A stretch of 64,000 nucleotides of DNA, taken from positions 1 through 64,000 of the forward strand of contig SCTX01000050.1 in the NCBI GenBank assembly GCA_004298385.1, given 5' to 3'. A program made the translations under genes and the position numbers. This document shows, one piece after another, positions 32,482 through 41,442 of the stretch. Under the pieces are notes generated by a model. The model was not told where the DNA came from. It saw only the letters and a list, made by a program, of their open reading frames with translations, and did not search any database. Every line of letters starts with the position of its first letter. Position 1 is the first letter of the stretch. This stretch comes from Betaproteobacteria bacterium. Its GTDB lineage: Bacteria; Pseudomonadota; Gammaproteobacteria; Burkholderiales; SG8-39.

Positions 32482-32606
32482 TCACGAGGCCGCCCCTAGG
32501 CTCTCGATCTCGTGGCGCTGAATCTTGCCGCTGCCGCTTCGCGGGAACGCGGTGTCCTCGACCAACCGAACTTCCTTGGGAAGCTTGTCAACGAGAACGC
32601 TCCCGC
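32482..32606 (-). pseudogene. C-terminal remnant of an AMP-forming acyl-CoA ligase
   Basis: The minus strand reads VDKLPKEVRLVEDTAFPRSG, then SGKIQRHEIESLGAAS and a TGA at 32484-32482. This is the final ~40 residues of an ANL ligase, including the catalytic lysine motif (compare KLPKEIRFV and TGKIQRHEVEKKW in the gene at 404). Nothing upstream continues the frame: the next ~200 bp is the promoter region of the plus-strand ACAD. The rest of the gene has been deleted. Confidence 0.75.
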
Positions 32607-32806
32607 GTCGACACCAATTTGTGTTGCCTCCTGCCACGGGCCGGGCAACAAAACTTGGCTGCGACGAAGTCTATCTATGAAGTCTATCTAACGCTTGACA
32701 GTCTGGCAAGCCGAATCTACACTTTCTCCCGTCTCGCGCCGGGCTTGTACGGTAAACCGCGCCAACGCCCGACGACCCGAACCGACCCTCTCAGGAGTCC
32801 CCGTCG
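32607..32806 (+). promoter_or_regulatory. Promoter region of the ACAD-racemase operon
   Basis: TTGACA (32695-32700) and TACACT (32718-32723) are separated by exactly 17 bp, a good sigma-70 promoter. Upstream is a short direct repeat, GAAGTCTATCTA, at about 32666-32690 that could be an activator or repressor site. A ribosome site, CAGGAG, precedes the ATG at 32807. Confidence 0.7.
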
Positions 32807-33991
32807 ATGCCATCCAATCGCGCCCAATCTTTCGGACTGAGCAACGACGACCGCGCCGTCCTCGACGCGGCGGACAAGTTCGCGCGCAAGGAGTTCCCGG
32901 CGTTGTCGCGCCGCATGGACGACGAGGAATGGTGGCCGCCCGAGGTATTCGCGAAGATCGGGGCGGCCGGATTCATGGGTGCGACGGTGTCGCCCGAGTA
33001 CGGCGGCGCGGGCATGGACCTGTTCACTTCGGGCCTGATCTGCCAGGCCTTCGCGCGCTGGAATCCAGCCATCGCGCTGTCCTGGGTAGCGCATGACAAC
33101 CTGTGCGTCAACAACATCTACCGCAACGCCGGCGAGACGCAGCGGCGCAAGTACTTGCCGGGCTTGTGCGACGGCAGCAAGATCGGCGCACTCGGCCTCA
33201 CCGAACCAGGGGCCGGCTCGGACGCCCTGGGCAGCATGCGCACCACGGCCCGTCGCGACGGTGATTACTACGTGCTCAACGGCACCAAGATCTACATCAC
33301 CAACGGCCCGGTGGCCGACGTGCTGCTGGTCTATGCCAAGACCGCGTCCGAACGCGGACCCAAGGGCATTTCGGCCTTCATTATCGAGCGCGAATTCCCG
33401 GGCTTCCGCGTCGCCCAGAAGCTGACCAAGATGGGTTTTCGCGGCAGCCAGACCGGCGAATTGGTGTTCGACGATTGCCGCGTGCCGGCGGCCAACTTGG
33501 TGGGCAAGGAAAACGAAGGCGTCAAGATCGTCATGAGCGGGCTCGATCTCGAACGTGCCATGGCCGCCGAGTTGTGCGTGGGCATCTGCGAACGCGCGCT
33601 CGAATTGTCGATCGACTACGCCAAGACCCGCGTGCAGTTCGGCAAGCCGATCGGCAGCTTCCAGATGGTGCAGGCCAAACTGGCCGACATGTACACCGAG
33701 ATCGAGGCGATGAAGACTTTCGTCTGGCGCACGCTGGCCGAGGTCAACGAACTCGAAATCGGGGGCGGCGGCCGCGGCGAGGCACACAAGCTGACCGCCG
33801 CGTCGATCCTCTACGCCGGCGAGGTGTGCAACCGCGTGCTCAACGAAGCGGTGCAGATCCACGGCGGCAGTGGCTACATCTGGGAGTCGGAGATCAACCG
33901 GCTGTTCCGCTGCATCAAGATCCTCGAGATTGGCGCCGGCACATCGGAGGTGCGCAAGATGATCATTGCCGAGGAATTGCTGCGGGGCTGA
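32807..33991 (+). CDS. Acyl-CoA dehydrogenase, isovaleryl-CoA-dehydrogenase-like
   Basis: The 394-aa enzyme has GLTEPGAGSDALGSM, LNGTKIYITNG, and TRVQFGKPIGSFQMVQAKLADMY. The C-terminal motif is EIGAGTSEVRKM, without the common glutamate. Helix G has SGLDLERAMA with glutamate, exactly the arrangement in isovaleryl-CoA dehydrogenase, whose base is on helix G. A 3-methyl-branched acyl-CoA is therefore a reasonable substrate. Its own promoter is upstream, and it is followed by a transporter scar and the racemase gene. Confidence 0.87.
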   Translation: MPSNRAQSFGLSNDDRAVLDAADKFARKEFPALSRRMDDEEWWPPEVFAKIGAAGFMGATVSPEYGGAGMDLFTSGLICQAFARWNPAIALSWVAHDNLCVNNIYRNAGETQRRKYLPGLCDGSKIGALGLTEPGAGSDALGSMRTTARRDGDYYVLNGTKIYITNGPVADVLLVYAKTASERGPKGISAFIIEREFPGFRVAQKLTKMGFRGSQTGELVFDDCRVPAANLVGKENEGVKIVMSGLDLERAMAAELCVGICERALELSIDYAKTRVQFGKPIGSFQMVQAKLADMYTEIEAMKTFVWRTLAEVNELEIGGGGRGEAHKLTAASILYAGEVCNRVLNEAVQIHGGSGYIWESEINRLFRCIKILEIGAGTSEVRKMIIAEELLRG

Positions 33992-34026
33992 ACACGGCGT
34001 TTGGACCGCGGCCGCACGAGACGCCG

Positions 34027-34212
34027 GTGCTCCAGGCCCATGACATCACCCTGCACTTCGGCGGCGTGATCGCGCTGGCCAACGTAGGCATCGACGCGCG
34101 CGACCACGCGGATCTTCCAGAGTTTTACCTAGGGCTAGACCGCGAGGGCGCAAGCGCTGGCTCGGCCGAGACAGCCGCACTTACCCTGACCAACGGAAGG
34201 AACGATGCATGA
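34027..34212 (+). pseudogene. LivG-LivF deletion scar
   Basis: A 61-codon frame (GTG to TGA) begins LQAHDITLHFGGVIALANVG, matching the N-terminus of LivG ATPases. It then jumps to DLPEFYLGLD, the C-terminal EFYLG motif of the LivF proteins here (DIREFYLGL, DVKEFYLGI). In another frame just after, the bases spell GRKRWLG, the exact end of LivF. So one deletion removed the body of livG, anything between, and most of livF, and a further frameshift followed. The TGA overlaps the start of the racemase gene (ATGA). Confidence 0.8.
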
Positions 34213-35330
34213 GCGGACCGCTGCAAGGTATCAAGGTGGTCGAATTCGGCGGTATCGGGCCCGGGCCCTTCTGCGCCATGATGCTCGCCGACATGGGGGC
34301 GGACGTGCTTCGCCTGGACCGCAAGGCGGACAAGGGCAAGGACCGCGGGCAGGGTAGTTTCCTGTTCAGCGGCCGGCGCAGCGTGCTGCACCGCGGCCGG
34401 CGTTCCCTTGCGGTGGACCTGAAGTCGCCCGATGAGGTGCAACGGATCATGACGCTGATCGAGGATGCCGATGCGCTGATCGAAGGGTTTCGCCCTGGCG
34501 TGATGGAGCGCCTGGGGTTCGGCCCCGATGTGGTTCTCGCGCGCAACCCGCGTCTCGTCTACGCTCGCATGACCGGATGGGGCCAGCGCGGACCCCTGTC
34601 GCAGGCGGCGGGGCACGACATAAACTACATCGCGTTGTCGGGCGCCCTCAACACCATCGGGCGCGCGCAGGGCGGCCCGGTCGCGCCCGCGGCGATGATC
34701 GGCGACCTCGGCGGCGGCGGCATGATGCTCGCGTTCGGCATCGTCTGCGCACTGCTCGAGGCACGCAGCTCGGGCGCAGGCCAAGTGATCGATGCCGCGG
34801 TCGCGGATGGGGCCGCGTTGCTGACGTCCATTGTTTGTGACCTCAAGTCGCTCGGCCTGTGGAACAACCGGCGCCAAGCGAACCTACTGGACGGCGGCTC
34901 GCACTTCTACGACACTTACGAATGTGCCGACGGCAAATGGATTTCCATCGGTTCTCTCGAACCGCAGTTCTACGCGCTTCTGCTCGAAAAGCTGGGCATC
35001 ACCGACCCGATGTTCGAGCGCCAGCGCGATCCGGCCGCGTGGCCCGAACTCAAGCGCAAAGTGGCGGCGATTTTTCTGTCCCGGCCCAGCGCCGAATGGT
35101 GCGCCCTCATGGAAGGCACCGATGTGTGCTTCGCCCCCGTACTCGATCTTGACGAGGCCGCTCGCCACCCGCACAACGCGGCGCGCGAAATGTTCTTCGA
35201 GCGCGATGGCGTGCTCCAGCCCTCGCCTGCCCCGCGCTTCAGCCGTACCGCGCCGCTTCGACCCCGACCGGCGCCGTACATCGGCGAGAACGATGAAGAC
35301 GGCTGGGGGTTCTTCGGCGGACGCGCCTGA
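34209..35330 (+). CDS. Alpha-methylacyl-CoA racemase (family III CoA-transferase fold)
   Basis: The 373-aa protein starts MSGPLQGIKVVEFGGIGPGP and has the racemase signature GHDINYIALSGAL with the catalytic histidine (about residue 137) and AMIGDLGGGGMM with the catalytic aspartate (about 165). These are the acid/base pair of alpha-methylacyl-CoA racemases; transferases of the same fold use a different aspartate context. It would interconvert (2R)- and (2S)-methylacyl-CoA, needed because ACADs take only one. Its presence points to a 2-methyl-branched, isoprenoid- or sterol-side-chain-like substrate. The start overlaps the stop of the LivG-LivF scar. Confidence 0.85.
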   Translation: MSGPLQGIKVVEFGGIGPGPFCAMMLADMGADVLRLDRKADKGKDRGQGSFLFSGRRSVLHRGRRSLAVDLKSPDEVQRIMTLIEDADALIEGFRPGVMERLGFGPDVVLARNPRLVYARMTGWGQRGPLSQAAGHDINYIALSGALNTIGRAQGGPVAPAAMIGDLGGGGMMLAFGIVCALLEARSSGAGQVIDAAVADGAALLTSIVCDLKSLGLWNNRRQANLLDGGSHFYDTYECADGKWISIGSLEPQFYALLLEKLGITDPMFERQRDPAAWPELKRKVAAIFLSRPSAEWCALMEGTDVCFAPVLDLDEAARHPHNAAREMFFERDGVLQPSPAPRFSRTAPLRPRPAPYIGENDEDGWGFFGGRA

Positions 35331-35392
35331 CGCGGCGGACAAAGAGGCGCTGCCAGGGCTCGCGCGGCCGAGCTGCGGCCGCCGCCTGCGGT

Positions 35393-36235
35393 TCAACCGA
35401 GCCAGCGTTTGCGGCGCTTGTAGTGCTTGACGTCGCGAAAGCTCTTTTTCTCCCTCCCCACCGACAGTCCGAGGTAGAACTCGCGAATGTCTTCGTTGTT
35501 GCGCATGTCCGCGGCGGCGCCGTGCATGACGATGCGCCCGTTCTCGATGATGTAAGCGTGGTCGGCGATCTCGAGCGCGGCGCGCGCGTTCTGCTCGACC
35601 AGCAGCATCGCCAGCCCGCGCTCGCGGTTGATGCGCGCGAGCGCGCCGAAGATCTGGCGCACGAGCAGCGGCGCCAGGCCCATCGACGGTTCGTCGAGCA
35701 GCAGCAACCGGGGCTGCAGCAACAGCGCGCGGCTCACCAGCAACATCTGCATCTCGCCGCCCGACAGGTAGCCGGCCTGCCGCTCGAGCAGGCCGCGCAG
35801 GGCCGGAAACAGTTCCAGGCAGCGCTCGCGCTCGCGTTCAGCGATGGCGCGGTCGCTGCACAGGTGCAAGCCCAAGCGCAGGTTCTGCTCCACCGTCAGG
35901 TGCCCGAAGACCTTGCGTCCTTCGAGCACCTGGACGATGCCGGCGCGCACGGTCTGGGCCGGATCGCGGTTGGCGATCTCCTGCCCGTCGAACAGGATGC
36001 CGCCGCCGGTAACGGCGCCGTCGTCGATCGCCAACAAACTGGAGATCGCCTTGAGCGTGGTCGTCTTGCCGGCGCCGTTGCCGCCGAGAAAGACGACAAT
36101 CTTGCCTCGCGGCACCTCCATGTTCACGCTATGCAGCACCTGGATCACGCCGTTGAACGCAACCTCGACGTTCTTCAGTTGCAGTAACGGCGCGCCGGTC
36201 GCCGGCGTCGCAACGACGTCGGTCGCCGTCACCAC
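35393..36235 (-). CDS. livF: LivF-type ABC transporter ATPase (second cluster)
   Basis: The 280-aa ATPase has Walker A GGNGAGKTT, VQVLEGRKVFGHLTVEQNL, the signature SGGEMQMLLVSRAL, Walker B LLLDEPSMGLAP, and the extended tail EFYLGLSVGREKKSFRDVKH ending RKRWLG. A GTG start at 36235 (or the next GTG) overlaps the stop of the binding-protein gene. The unusual C-terminal tail is shared with the LivF at 20024, so the two transporters have a common origin. Confidence 0.92.
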   Translation of the reverse strand: MVTATDVVATPATGAPLLQLKNVEVAFNGVIQVLHSVNMEVPRGKIVVFLGGNGAGKTTTLKAISSLLAIDDGAVTGGGILFDGQEIANRDPAQTVRAGIVQVLEGRKVFGHLTVEQNLRLGLHLCSDRAIAERERERCLELFPALRGLLERQAGYLSGGEMQMLLVSRALLLQPRLLLLDEPSMGLAPLLVRQIFGALARINRERGLAMLLVEQNARAALEIADHAYIIENGRIVMHGAAADMRNNEDIREFYLGLSVGREKKSFRDVKHYKRRKRWLG

Positions 36236-37458
36236 TTGCTCAGTTCGGGCGAGGGCAGCCAGCCGGCCCCCACCGGCACGATCTGCTTGTTCTTCACCGT
36301 GATCGCCTTGGCCTGCACCTGACCGATCGGGAACGGACGGCTCTTGTCGAATGCGATGGCCGGCGTCAACCCCAGCATGTCGTCCGAAGACACCGGCCCG
36401 GCCAGCAGTGCCTGGTACATCGCGCTGCCGCTGACCTTGTCCTTGCCCGCCGTCTTGGCCGCCCGCTCCAGCGTTCGCAGCGCCAGCAGCGTCTGCGCCG
36501 CCGCCTGGCTGGCCGACAGATCCCAGACGCCCTGTCCGCTATGGTACTTCTTGAACATTTCCTGCGCCTTGGTGGCTTCGACCGACGGCGCGAATGCGAA
36601 CACCGAGTAGCTGCCCTCGACGTCGGCTGGGTCGAGCACCGACACCAGGAACGGCAGGCCGTTCTGCGACGAGGTGATGATCGGCACCCTGCGGCCCAGT
36701 TCCTTCAGCGCCTTCAGCGTGGACACCGCCTGCGCGGTGGTGGCGCCGACGATGAAGACATCGGGATTGTCCCGCAGCGCGGTGCGGATGCGGTCGGTGG
36801 CCGAGACCGGGTTGTCCTCGATCCACACGAAGCTCGCCATCGCGAAGCGATCGGGGTAGGTCTTGGCGAGGTGCACCACGCCGTTGACCTGATCTTCGTA
36901 ACCCGGTTTGCCCTGCGTGCTGACGGTGGCGATGCGCAGCGCGCGCTTCTGCGGCAGGTTCTTCTGCAACTCGGCGAGCAACGCCGCGAACTCCTGGCTG
37001 TATGTCGGGCGGAACGAGAAGTGCCAGCCGTTGGGCGCCCACATCAGACCCACCATCGCCGTCGGCATGATCATGGGCACCTCGTCGCGCGGCAGGCGCT
37101 TGCCCAGCGACACCAGATCCGGTGTGCCCATGCCCAGATGCATGATCGGCTTGTCCTTGGCGAGGATGCCGGGCCAGCTCGAAGCGACCAGCGCCGCGTC
37201 GTAGCGCATGTCGTAGACCTTATAATCGGCCTTGATGCCGAGTTCCTTGCCCTTGGTGTCGTTCCAGTAGGCGAACATCGCGCGCTGCCCGGCGTGCCAG
37301 CTCGGCATGATGTCGGCAAACGGGCCGGTGAAATCCACGGACACACTGAACGTGTACGTGCTTTGCGCGGCCACCGGGGGGGCCGAGATGGCCAGTGCCG
37401 CGCACGACGCCGCGACGCCGGTGCGGATGGACTTGACGATGAAATCGAGATAGGTCAT
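36229..37458 (-). CDS. Periplasmic substrate-binding protein, second Liv cluster
   Basis: The 409-aa type I binding protein has a signal peptide ending near PPVAAQS and a mature start TYTFSVSVDFTGPFADIMPS. It is only distantly related to copies 1-3 (no WEECETEY block, no paired cysteines). It is embedded among livF, livM and livH, so it is the dedicated receptor of this transporter. Similar proteins serve importers of aromatic or other organic acids. The ligand is not known. AAGGAGACTCC precedes the ATG. Confidence 0.9.
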   Translation of the reverse strand: MTYLDFIVKSIRTGVAASCAALAISAPPVAAQSTYTFSVSVDFTGPFADIMPSWHAGQRAMFAYWNDTKGKELGIKADYKVYDMRYDAALVASSWPGILAKDKPIMHLGMGTPDLVSLGKRLPRDEVPMIMPTAMVGLMWAPNGWHFSFRPTYSQEFAALLAELQKNLPQKRALRIATVSTQGKPGYEDQVNGVVHLAKTYPDRFAMASFVWIEDNPVSATDRIRTALRDNPDVFIVGATTAQAVSTLKALKELGRRVPIITSSQNGLPFLVSVLDPADVEGSYSVFAFAPSVEATKAQEMFKKYHSGQGVWDLSASQAAAQTLLALRTLERAAKTAGKDKVSGSAMYQALLAGPVSSDDMLGLTPAIAFDKSRPFPIGQVQAKAITVKNKQIVPVGAGWLPSPELSKW

Positions 37459-37545
37459 GGAGTCTCCTTGAGTGTGTAGTCGAACGTTGTCCGCTCACTT
37501 CTGCCACTGCGCTGGTTCCCCAAGACGCCTACCGGCCCACCGCTG

Positions 37546-38607
37546 CTAGCCGCCGTGATGCCGATAGGGCCAGATGCGGTAGGCCGCCTTGAGCGTGTTC
37601 CAACCCGTGAGCAGACCGTGTGGTTGGAACACGAGAATCGCGATGATCAGCACCCCGAGCACCGAATTGGTCGCCGGGAAGATGAACGCGCCGAAATCAC
37701 TACCGAAGCGGGCCGCGGCCGCATTGCCCAGCGCGTGCAGACTCTCCTGCAGCGCGGTGATGACGACCGTGCCGAAAATGGCGCCGAGCGGGCTGCCCAT
37801 GCCGCCGACGATCAGCATGCTGATGTACCAGATCGACAGCCAGAGCGTGAAGTGGTCGGTCGTCACGTAGCTGACTACATAGCCCAGCAGCGCGCCGGCG
37901 ACGCCGGCGAACACGGCGCCGACGAAGAACGCAACCAGCTTGTAATAGCCGATGTTGACCCCAAGCACCGAAGCCGCGATGTCGTTGTCGCGCACGGCGA
38001 TGAGCGCGCGCCCGACGCGCGTACGTTTGAGATTGAAGGCCAGCAGCGCGAACAGCAGAACGAAGGCGAGATTGAAGTAGTACAGCTCGTGCTGTTTCAA
38101 CAGCGCGTGGCCGAAGATCGACACCGGCTCGACCGCCAGTCCGCTGGAGCCGCCGAACCAGGCGCTGGGCAAGCGGGCGATGCCGATCGGAAATACGATC
38201 TGCGCCGCCACCGTCGTCAACGCCAGGTAGAACCCCTTGATGCGAAGGGCAGGCAAGCCGAACAACAGACTCGACACGCCTGCGGCGAGCGCGGCGGCGG
38301 GAAGCGTCAGCCAGAACGGCCAGCCGAGCTTGGACGCCAGGGACGCCGAGACGAAAGCACCGATGCCGACGAAGGCGGACTGGCCGATGTTGATCATCCC
38401 GGCCATGCCGACGGTGATCTGCAGTCCGAGTACCGCGATCATGGTCACGAACATCAGCGTGATCACGCCGACAAGATAGGCGCCGGCCAGCGCGGGCAAG
38501 AGCACCAGCGCGAGCACGAACAAGGCCAGCGCCAGGCGCTGCGGGCCGGTGCGCAGATAGGCCGCCTCGGCGGCGAAGTCGCGGAAGAAGACGCCGGAGG
38601 GGAGCAT
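37546..38607 (-). CDS. livM: LivM-type ABC transporter permease (second cluster)
   Basis: The 353-aa permease has several membrane helices and the motifs GMAGMINIGQSAFVGIGAF, LPALRIKGFYLALTT, RTRVGRALIAVRDNDIAASV and VGGMGSPLGAIFG. It ends with a hydrophilic YRIWPYRHHGG tail. It starts 2 bp after the stop of LivH. Together they form the channel. Confidence 0.92.
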   Translation of the reverse strand: MLPSGVFFRDFAAEAAYLRTGPQRLALALFVLALVLLPALAGAYLVGVITLMFVTMIAVLGLQITVGMAGMINIGQSAFVGIGAFVSASLASKLGWPFWLTLPAAALAAGVSSLLFGLPALRIKGFYLALTTVAAQIVFPIGIARLPSAWFGGSSGLAVEPVSIFGHALLKQHELYYFNLAFVLLFALLAFNLKRTRVGRALIAVRDNDIAASVLGVNIGYYKLVAFFVGAVFAGVAGALLGYVVSYVTTDHFTLWLSIWYISMLIVGGMGSPLGAIFGTVVITALQESLHALGNAAAARFGSDFGAFIFPATNSVLGVLIIAILVFQPHGLLTGWNTLKAAYRIWPYRHHGG

Positions 38608-38609
38608 CC

Positions 38610-39494
38610 TTATACCCTCTCGATGACTTTCCAGCCGAACAGGCCTTGTGGGCGGATCAGCATCAGCGCGATCATCACAAGGAACGGAAACACCTGCGAC
38701 ATGGCGCCGCTGGTGTGGCGATCGAGGTAGGTGGAGGCCAGCGACTCGCCCACGCCGACCAGCACGCCGGCCAGCGTGGCACCGCGAACCGACTCCATGC
38801 CACCGAGCAGGGCCACCGGCAAGGCGCGCAAGCCGATGCCGGCCACGCTCACATCCAGCGCCGCACCCGAAAGGTAAATCGCCGCCGCGAGCGCCGACAG
38901 CGACGCCCCCAGCGCCCAGGCGATGGCCGCCGAACGCCTCACCGAGATCCCCATTGACAAGGCGGTCATGTGGTCTTCGGCCACTGCCGACAGGCGCAAG
39001 CCGGCCTTGGTGTTCATGAAGAACCGGTGCAGCGCCTCGGTGACGACCAGGGTAAGCACCGCGCCGATGGTCAGCGCGAGGTTCAAGTGCAAGGGCCCGA
39101 GCTTGAAGGCGCCGGCGGGCAGCACCTGGGGAAACGGCCGCGTCTCCGGACCGAAGACCATCTGCGACGCACCGCGCAGCACGATGATCAAGGCGACGCT
39201 GGCGAGCACGATCGTGGTGGTCGGCCGGCCGATCAGCGGGCGAAACACGAGGCGCTCGATCACCAAGCCGATCAGGGCCGCGGCCAGCAGGGCGAGGCCG
39301 CTGCCGAGCAGCGTCGGCAGGCCGGCCGCGAGCGTCATCATCCAGATGGTGAAGGCCCCGGCCATCAGCACTTCACCCTGCGCCAGGTTGACGATGCGCG
39401 CGGCGCGGTAGATGACCACGAAGGACAATGCGATCAGTCCGTACAACAAACCGGTCAGAGTGCCGCTCGCCAGAGCCTGCAGAAAGCTATTCAT
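38610..39494 (-). CDS. livH: LivH-type ABC transporter permease (second cluster)
   Basis: The 294-aa permease has LivH motifs: GLLYGLIALSFVVIYRAARIVNLAQGE, KAGLRLSAVAEDHMTALSMG, RPQGLFGWKVIERV at the end. The ATG at 39494 overlaps by 8 bp the end of the upstream acyl-CoA ligase gene, so the two are translationally linked. Confidence 0.92.
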   Translation of the reverse strand: MNSFLQALASGTLTGLLYGLIALSFVVIYRAARIVNLAQGEVLMAGAFTIWMMTLAAGLPTLLGSGLALLAAALIGLVIERLVFRPLIGRPTTTIVLASVALIIVLRGASQMVFGPETRPFPQVLPAGAFKLGPLHLNLALTIGAVLTLVVTEALHRFFMNTKAGLRLSAVAEDHMTALSMGISVRRSAAIAWALGASLSALAAAIYLSGAALDVSVAGIGLRALPVALLGGMESVRGATLAGVLVGVGESLASTYLDRHTSGAMSQVFPFLVMIALMLIRPQGLFGWKVIERV

Positions 39495-41442
39495 GGGCGC
39501 CCGGCAGCGAATTGATGAACACCCGAGCCGCAAGCGAACCCTCGGTCCCGTCCTGATACTGGATGCGGATCCGCGCCTGGCATTCGCCGGAGGCGCCGTA
39601 CAGCGCTTCGATGATCGATGCGAAACGTTCGTCGATGACGCCGCGCCTGAGCTTGCGCGAGCGCGTCAGTTCGGAATCGTCCGGATCCAGATCCTTGGGC
39701 AGGTTCGCGAACCGCGCGACCCGCGCAGCCGGGTCCAGCAGGCGGTTGACGCTGGCCACGGCGGCCGCGACCTCGCGCCGTATCGGATCGAGCTGGCTCA
39801 TCTCGGTGAACGTGGCCGCAGCCAAACCGCGCTGCTCCGACCAACGGCGGAAAATCTCGCCATCGACGTTGATCAGCGCCGTCACGAACTCGCGGGTTTC
39901 GTCGCCGATCACGATCGCGTCGCGGATAAAGGGCGAGGCGCGCAAATGGTTCTCGATGAACTGCGGCGGAAACACGTGGCCGCCGGCCAGCCGCCGCAGG
40001 TCCTTGACACGGTCGAGAAAGACCAGGTCGCCGGCCTCGTCAAGGTGAACCGCGTCGCCGGTCCGCAGGCGGCCCTCGGCATCGAAAATATCGGCGCTGG
40101 CCGCGGCGTCGCCGAGATAACCGGCGAACACGCTGCCGCCGCGCGCCAGCAGCTCGCCGCTGTCGCTGATCGTCAACTCGATCGGCGAGTTCAGCGACGG
40201 ACAGGACGGCAGGATCTGGCCCATGGTCTCGGCCTTGAAACGGCCCTTCCAGTGCGCCGTCAGCAGCCCGGCCTCGGTCGAGCCGTACACGTTGTGCAAG
40301 GGCACGCCGAGGGCGCGAAACAGCGCGAAGATCTCGGCCGACAGCCCCGAGCCGGCGCTGAGCGCGGCGCGCGTGCGCGCCAGCCCGAGGTTGTCGCGCA
40401 GCGCGCGCAGCACCAAGCGGTCGGCGATCGCGCGTAAACTCTTCTTCACCGGCCCGGCGTCCGGCTCGACGGCGGCGGCGCCCGCCCGCAGCGCCCATCG
40501 ATACAGCGCCCGCCGCGCCGCGCCGACTTCCAACATGTGCGATTGCATGTCGGAGGACATCATCTCCCACTGGCGCGGCGCGAACAGCAGGAACTGCGGC
40601 CCGAGTTCGCGCAGGTCGTGCTTGATCGTCTCCGGCTTCTCGGCGAAATTGACGACCAGCGGCGCGAGCACGCCGAGCGCCACGCCGGTGATCTGTTCGG
40701 CCGCCCAGGCGAGCGAGATGTACGACAAGTATTCGGCGTGCGGCGGCAAGCGGAACGCCGCCATCACGCGGTAAGCGCTGTCGAGAACCTGGCGGTGGGT
40801 CATCTGCGCGCCCTTCGGACGGCCGGTGGTGCCCGAGGTGTAGCTGACCACCGCCACGTCATCCAGCCGCACCGCGCGCGCGCAGCGCTCGAATTCGTCC
40901 GGCGCCGCCGCGGCGTCGGCGCGGCCGCGTGCGACGAACTCCGGCAGGCTGAGCAGCCACGGCCGGCTGTATTCCCACAGGCCACGCGGGTCCACGTACA
41001 CCACCCATCGGAGCCGCGGCAGCCGCTCGTGAATCGCCAGCACCTTGTCGATCTGCTCCTGGTCTTCGGCGAACAGCAGACGCGCCTGCGAGTGCTCGAG
41101 CAAATACAGCAGCTCGTGCGTCGCGATGTCGGGGTAGATGCCGACGAAGCTCGCACCGCGGCAATGGGTCGCGTACTCGGCCCAGAACGCCTCGACGATG
41201 TTCTCGCTGATCATCGCGACGCGTTCGCCCGCGCGCAGGCCGAGCGCGGCCATGCCGGCGGCGAACTCGCGCACGTGCGCCAGCACCTCGCCCCAGCCGT
41301 GCTCGCGCCACACGCCGTGGCGCTTGGCGCGCATGAATACCTGCCGCGGATGGCGCGCGGCGCGCTCGAGCAACAGCGCCGGCAGCGCGCGGCCGTCGAT
41401 GGTGCGCGCATCGGTGCCCAGTTCGCCGAGCAGGCGCTTCAC
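39487..41442 (-). CDS. Long AMP-forming acyl-CoA synthetase (second cluster, 651 aa)
   Basis: The ligase has the P-loop SYTSGTTGRPKGAQMTH, YISLAWAAEQITG, the adenine motif VYGSTEAG, DRVKDLRRLAGGHVFPPQFIE, and the C-terminal DDSELTRSRKLRRG. It is a paralog of the enzyme at 15151, from the same long family. A GTG start at 41442 overlaps the stop of livG (GTGA). It is thus locked into the transporter operon, giving uptake coupled to CoA activation. Relative to the first paralog it is more alanine- and arginine-rich, in line with the higher GC of this half of the window. Confidence 0.9.
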   Translation of the reverse strand: MKRLLGELGTDARTIDGRALPALLLERAARHPRQVFMRAKRHGVWREHGWGEVLAHVREFAAGMAALGLRAGERVAMISENIVEAFWAEYATHCRGASFVGIYPDIATHELLYLLEHSQARLLFAEDQEQIDKVLAIHERLPRLRWVVYVDPRGLWEYSRPWLLSLPEFVARGRADAAAAPDEFERCARAVRLDDVAVVSYTSGTTGRPKGAQMTHRQVLDSAYRVMAAFRLPPHAEYLSYISLAWAAEQITGVALGVLAPLVVNFAEKPETIKHDLRELGPQFLLFAPRQWEMMSSDMQSHMLEVGAARRALYRWALRAGAAAVEPDAGPVKKSLRAIADRLVLRALRDNLGLARTRAALSAGSGLSAEIFALFRALGVPLHNVYGSTEAGLLTAHWKGRFKAETMGQILPSCPSLNSPIELTISDSGELLARGGSVFAGYLGDAAASADIFDAEGRLRTGDAVHLDEAGDLVFLDRVKDLRRLAGGHVFPPQFIENHLRASPFIRDAIVIGDETREFVTALINVDGEIFRRWSEQRGLAAATFTEMSQLDPIRREVAAAVASVNRLLDPAARVARFANLPKDLDPDDSELTRSRKLRRGVIDERFASIIEALYGASGECQARIRIQYQDGTEGSLAARVFINSLPGAHE

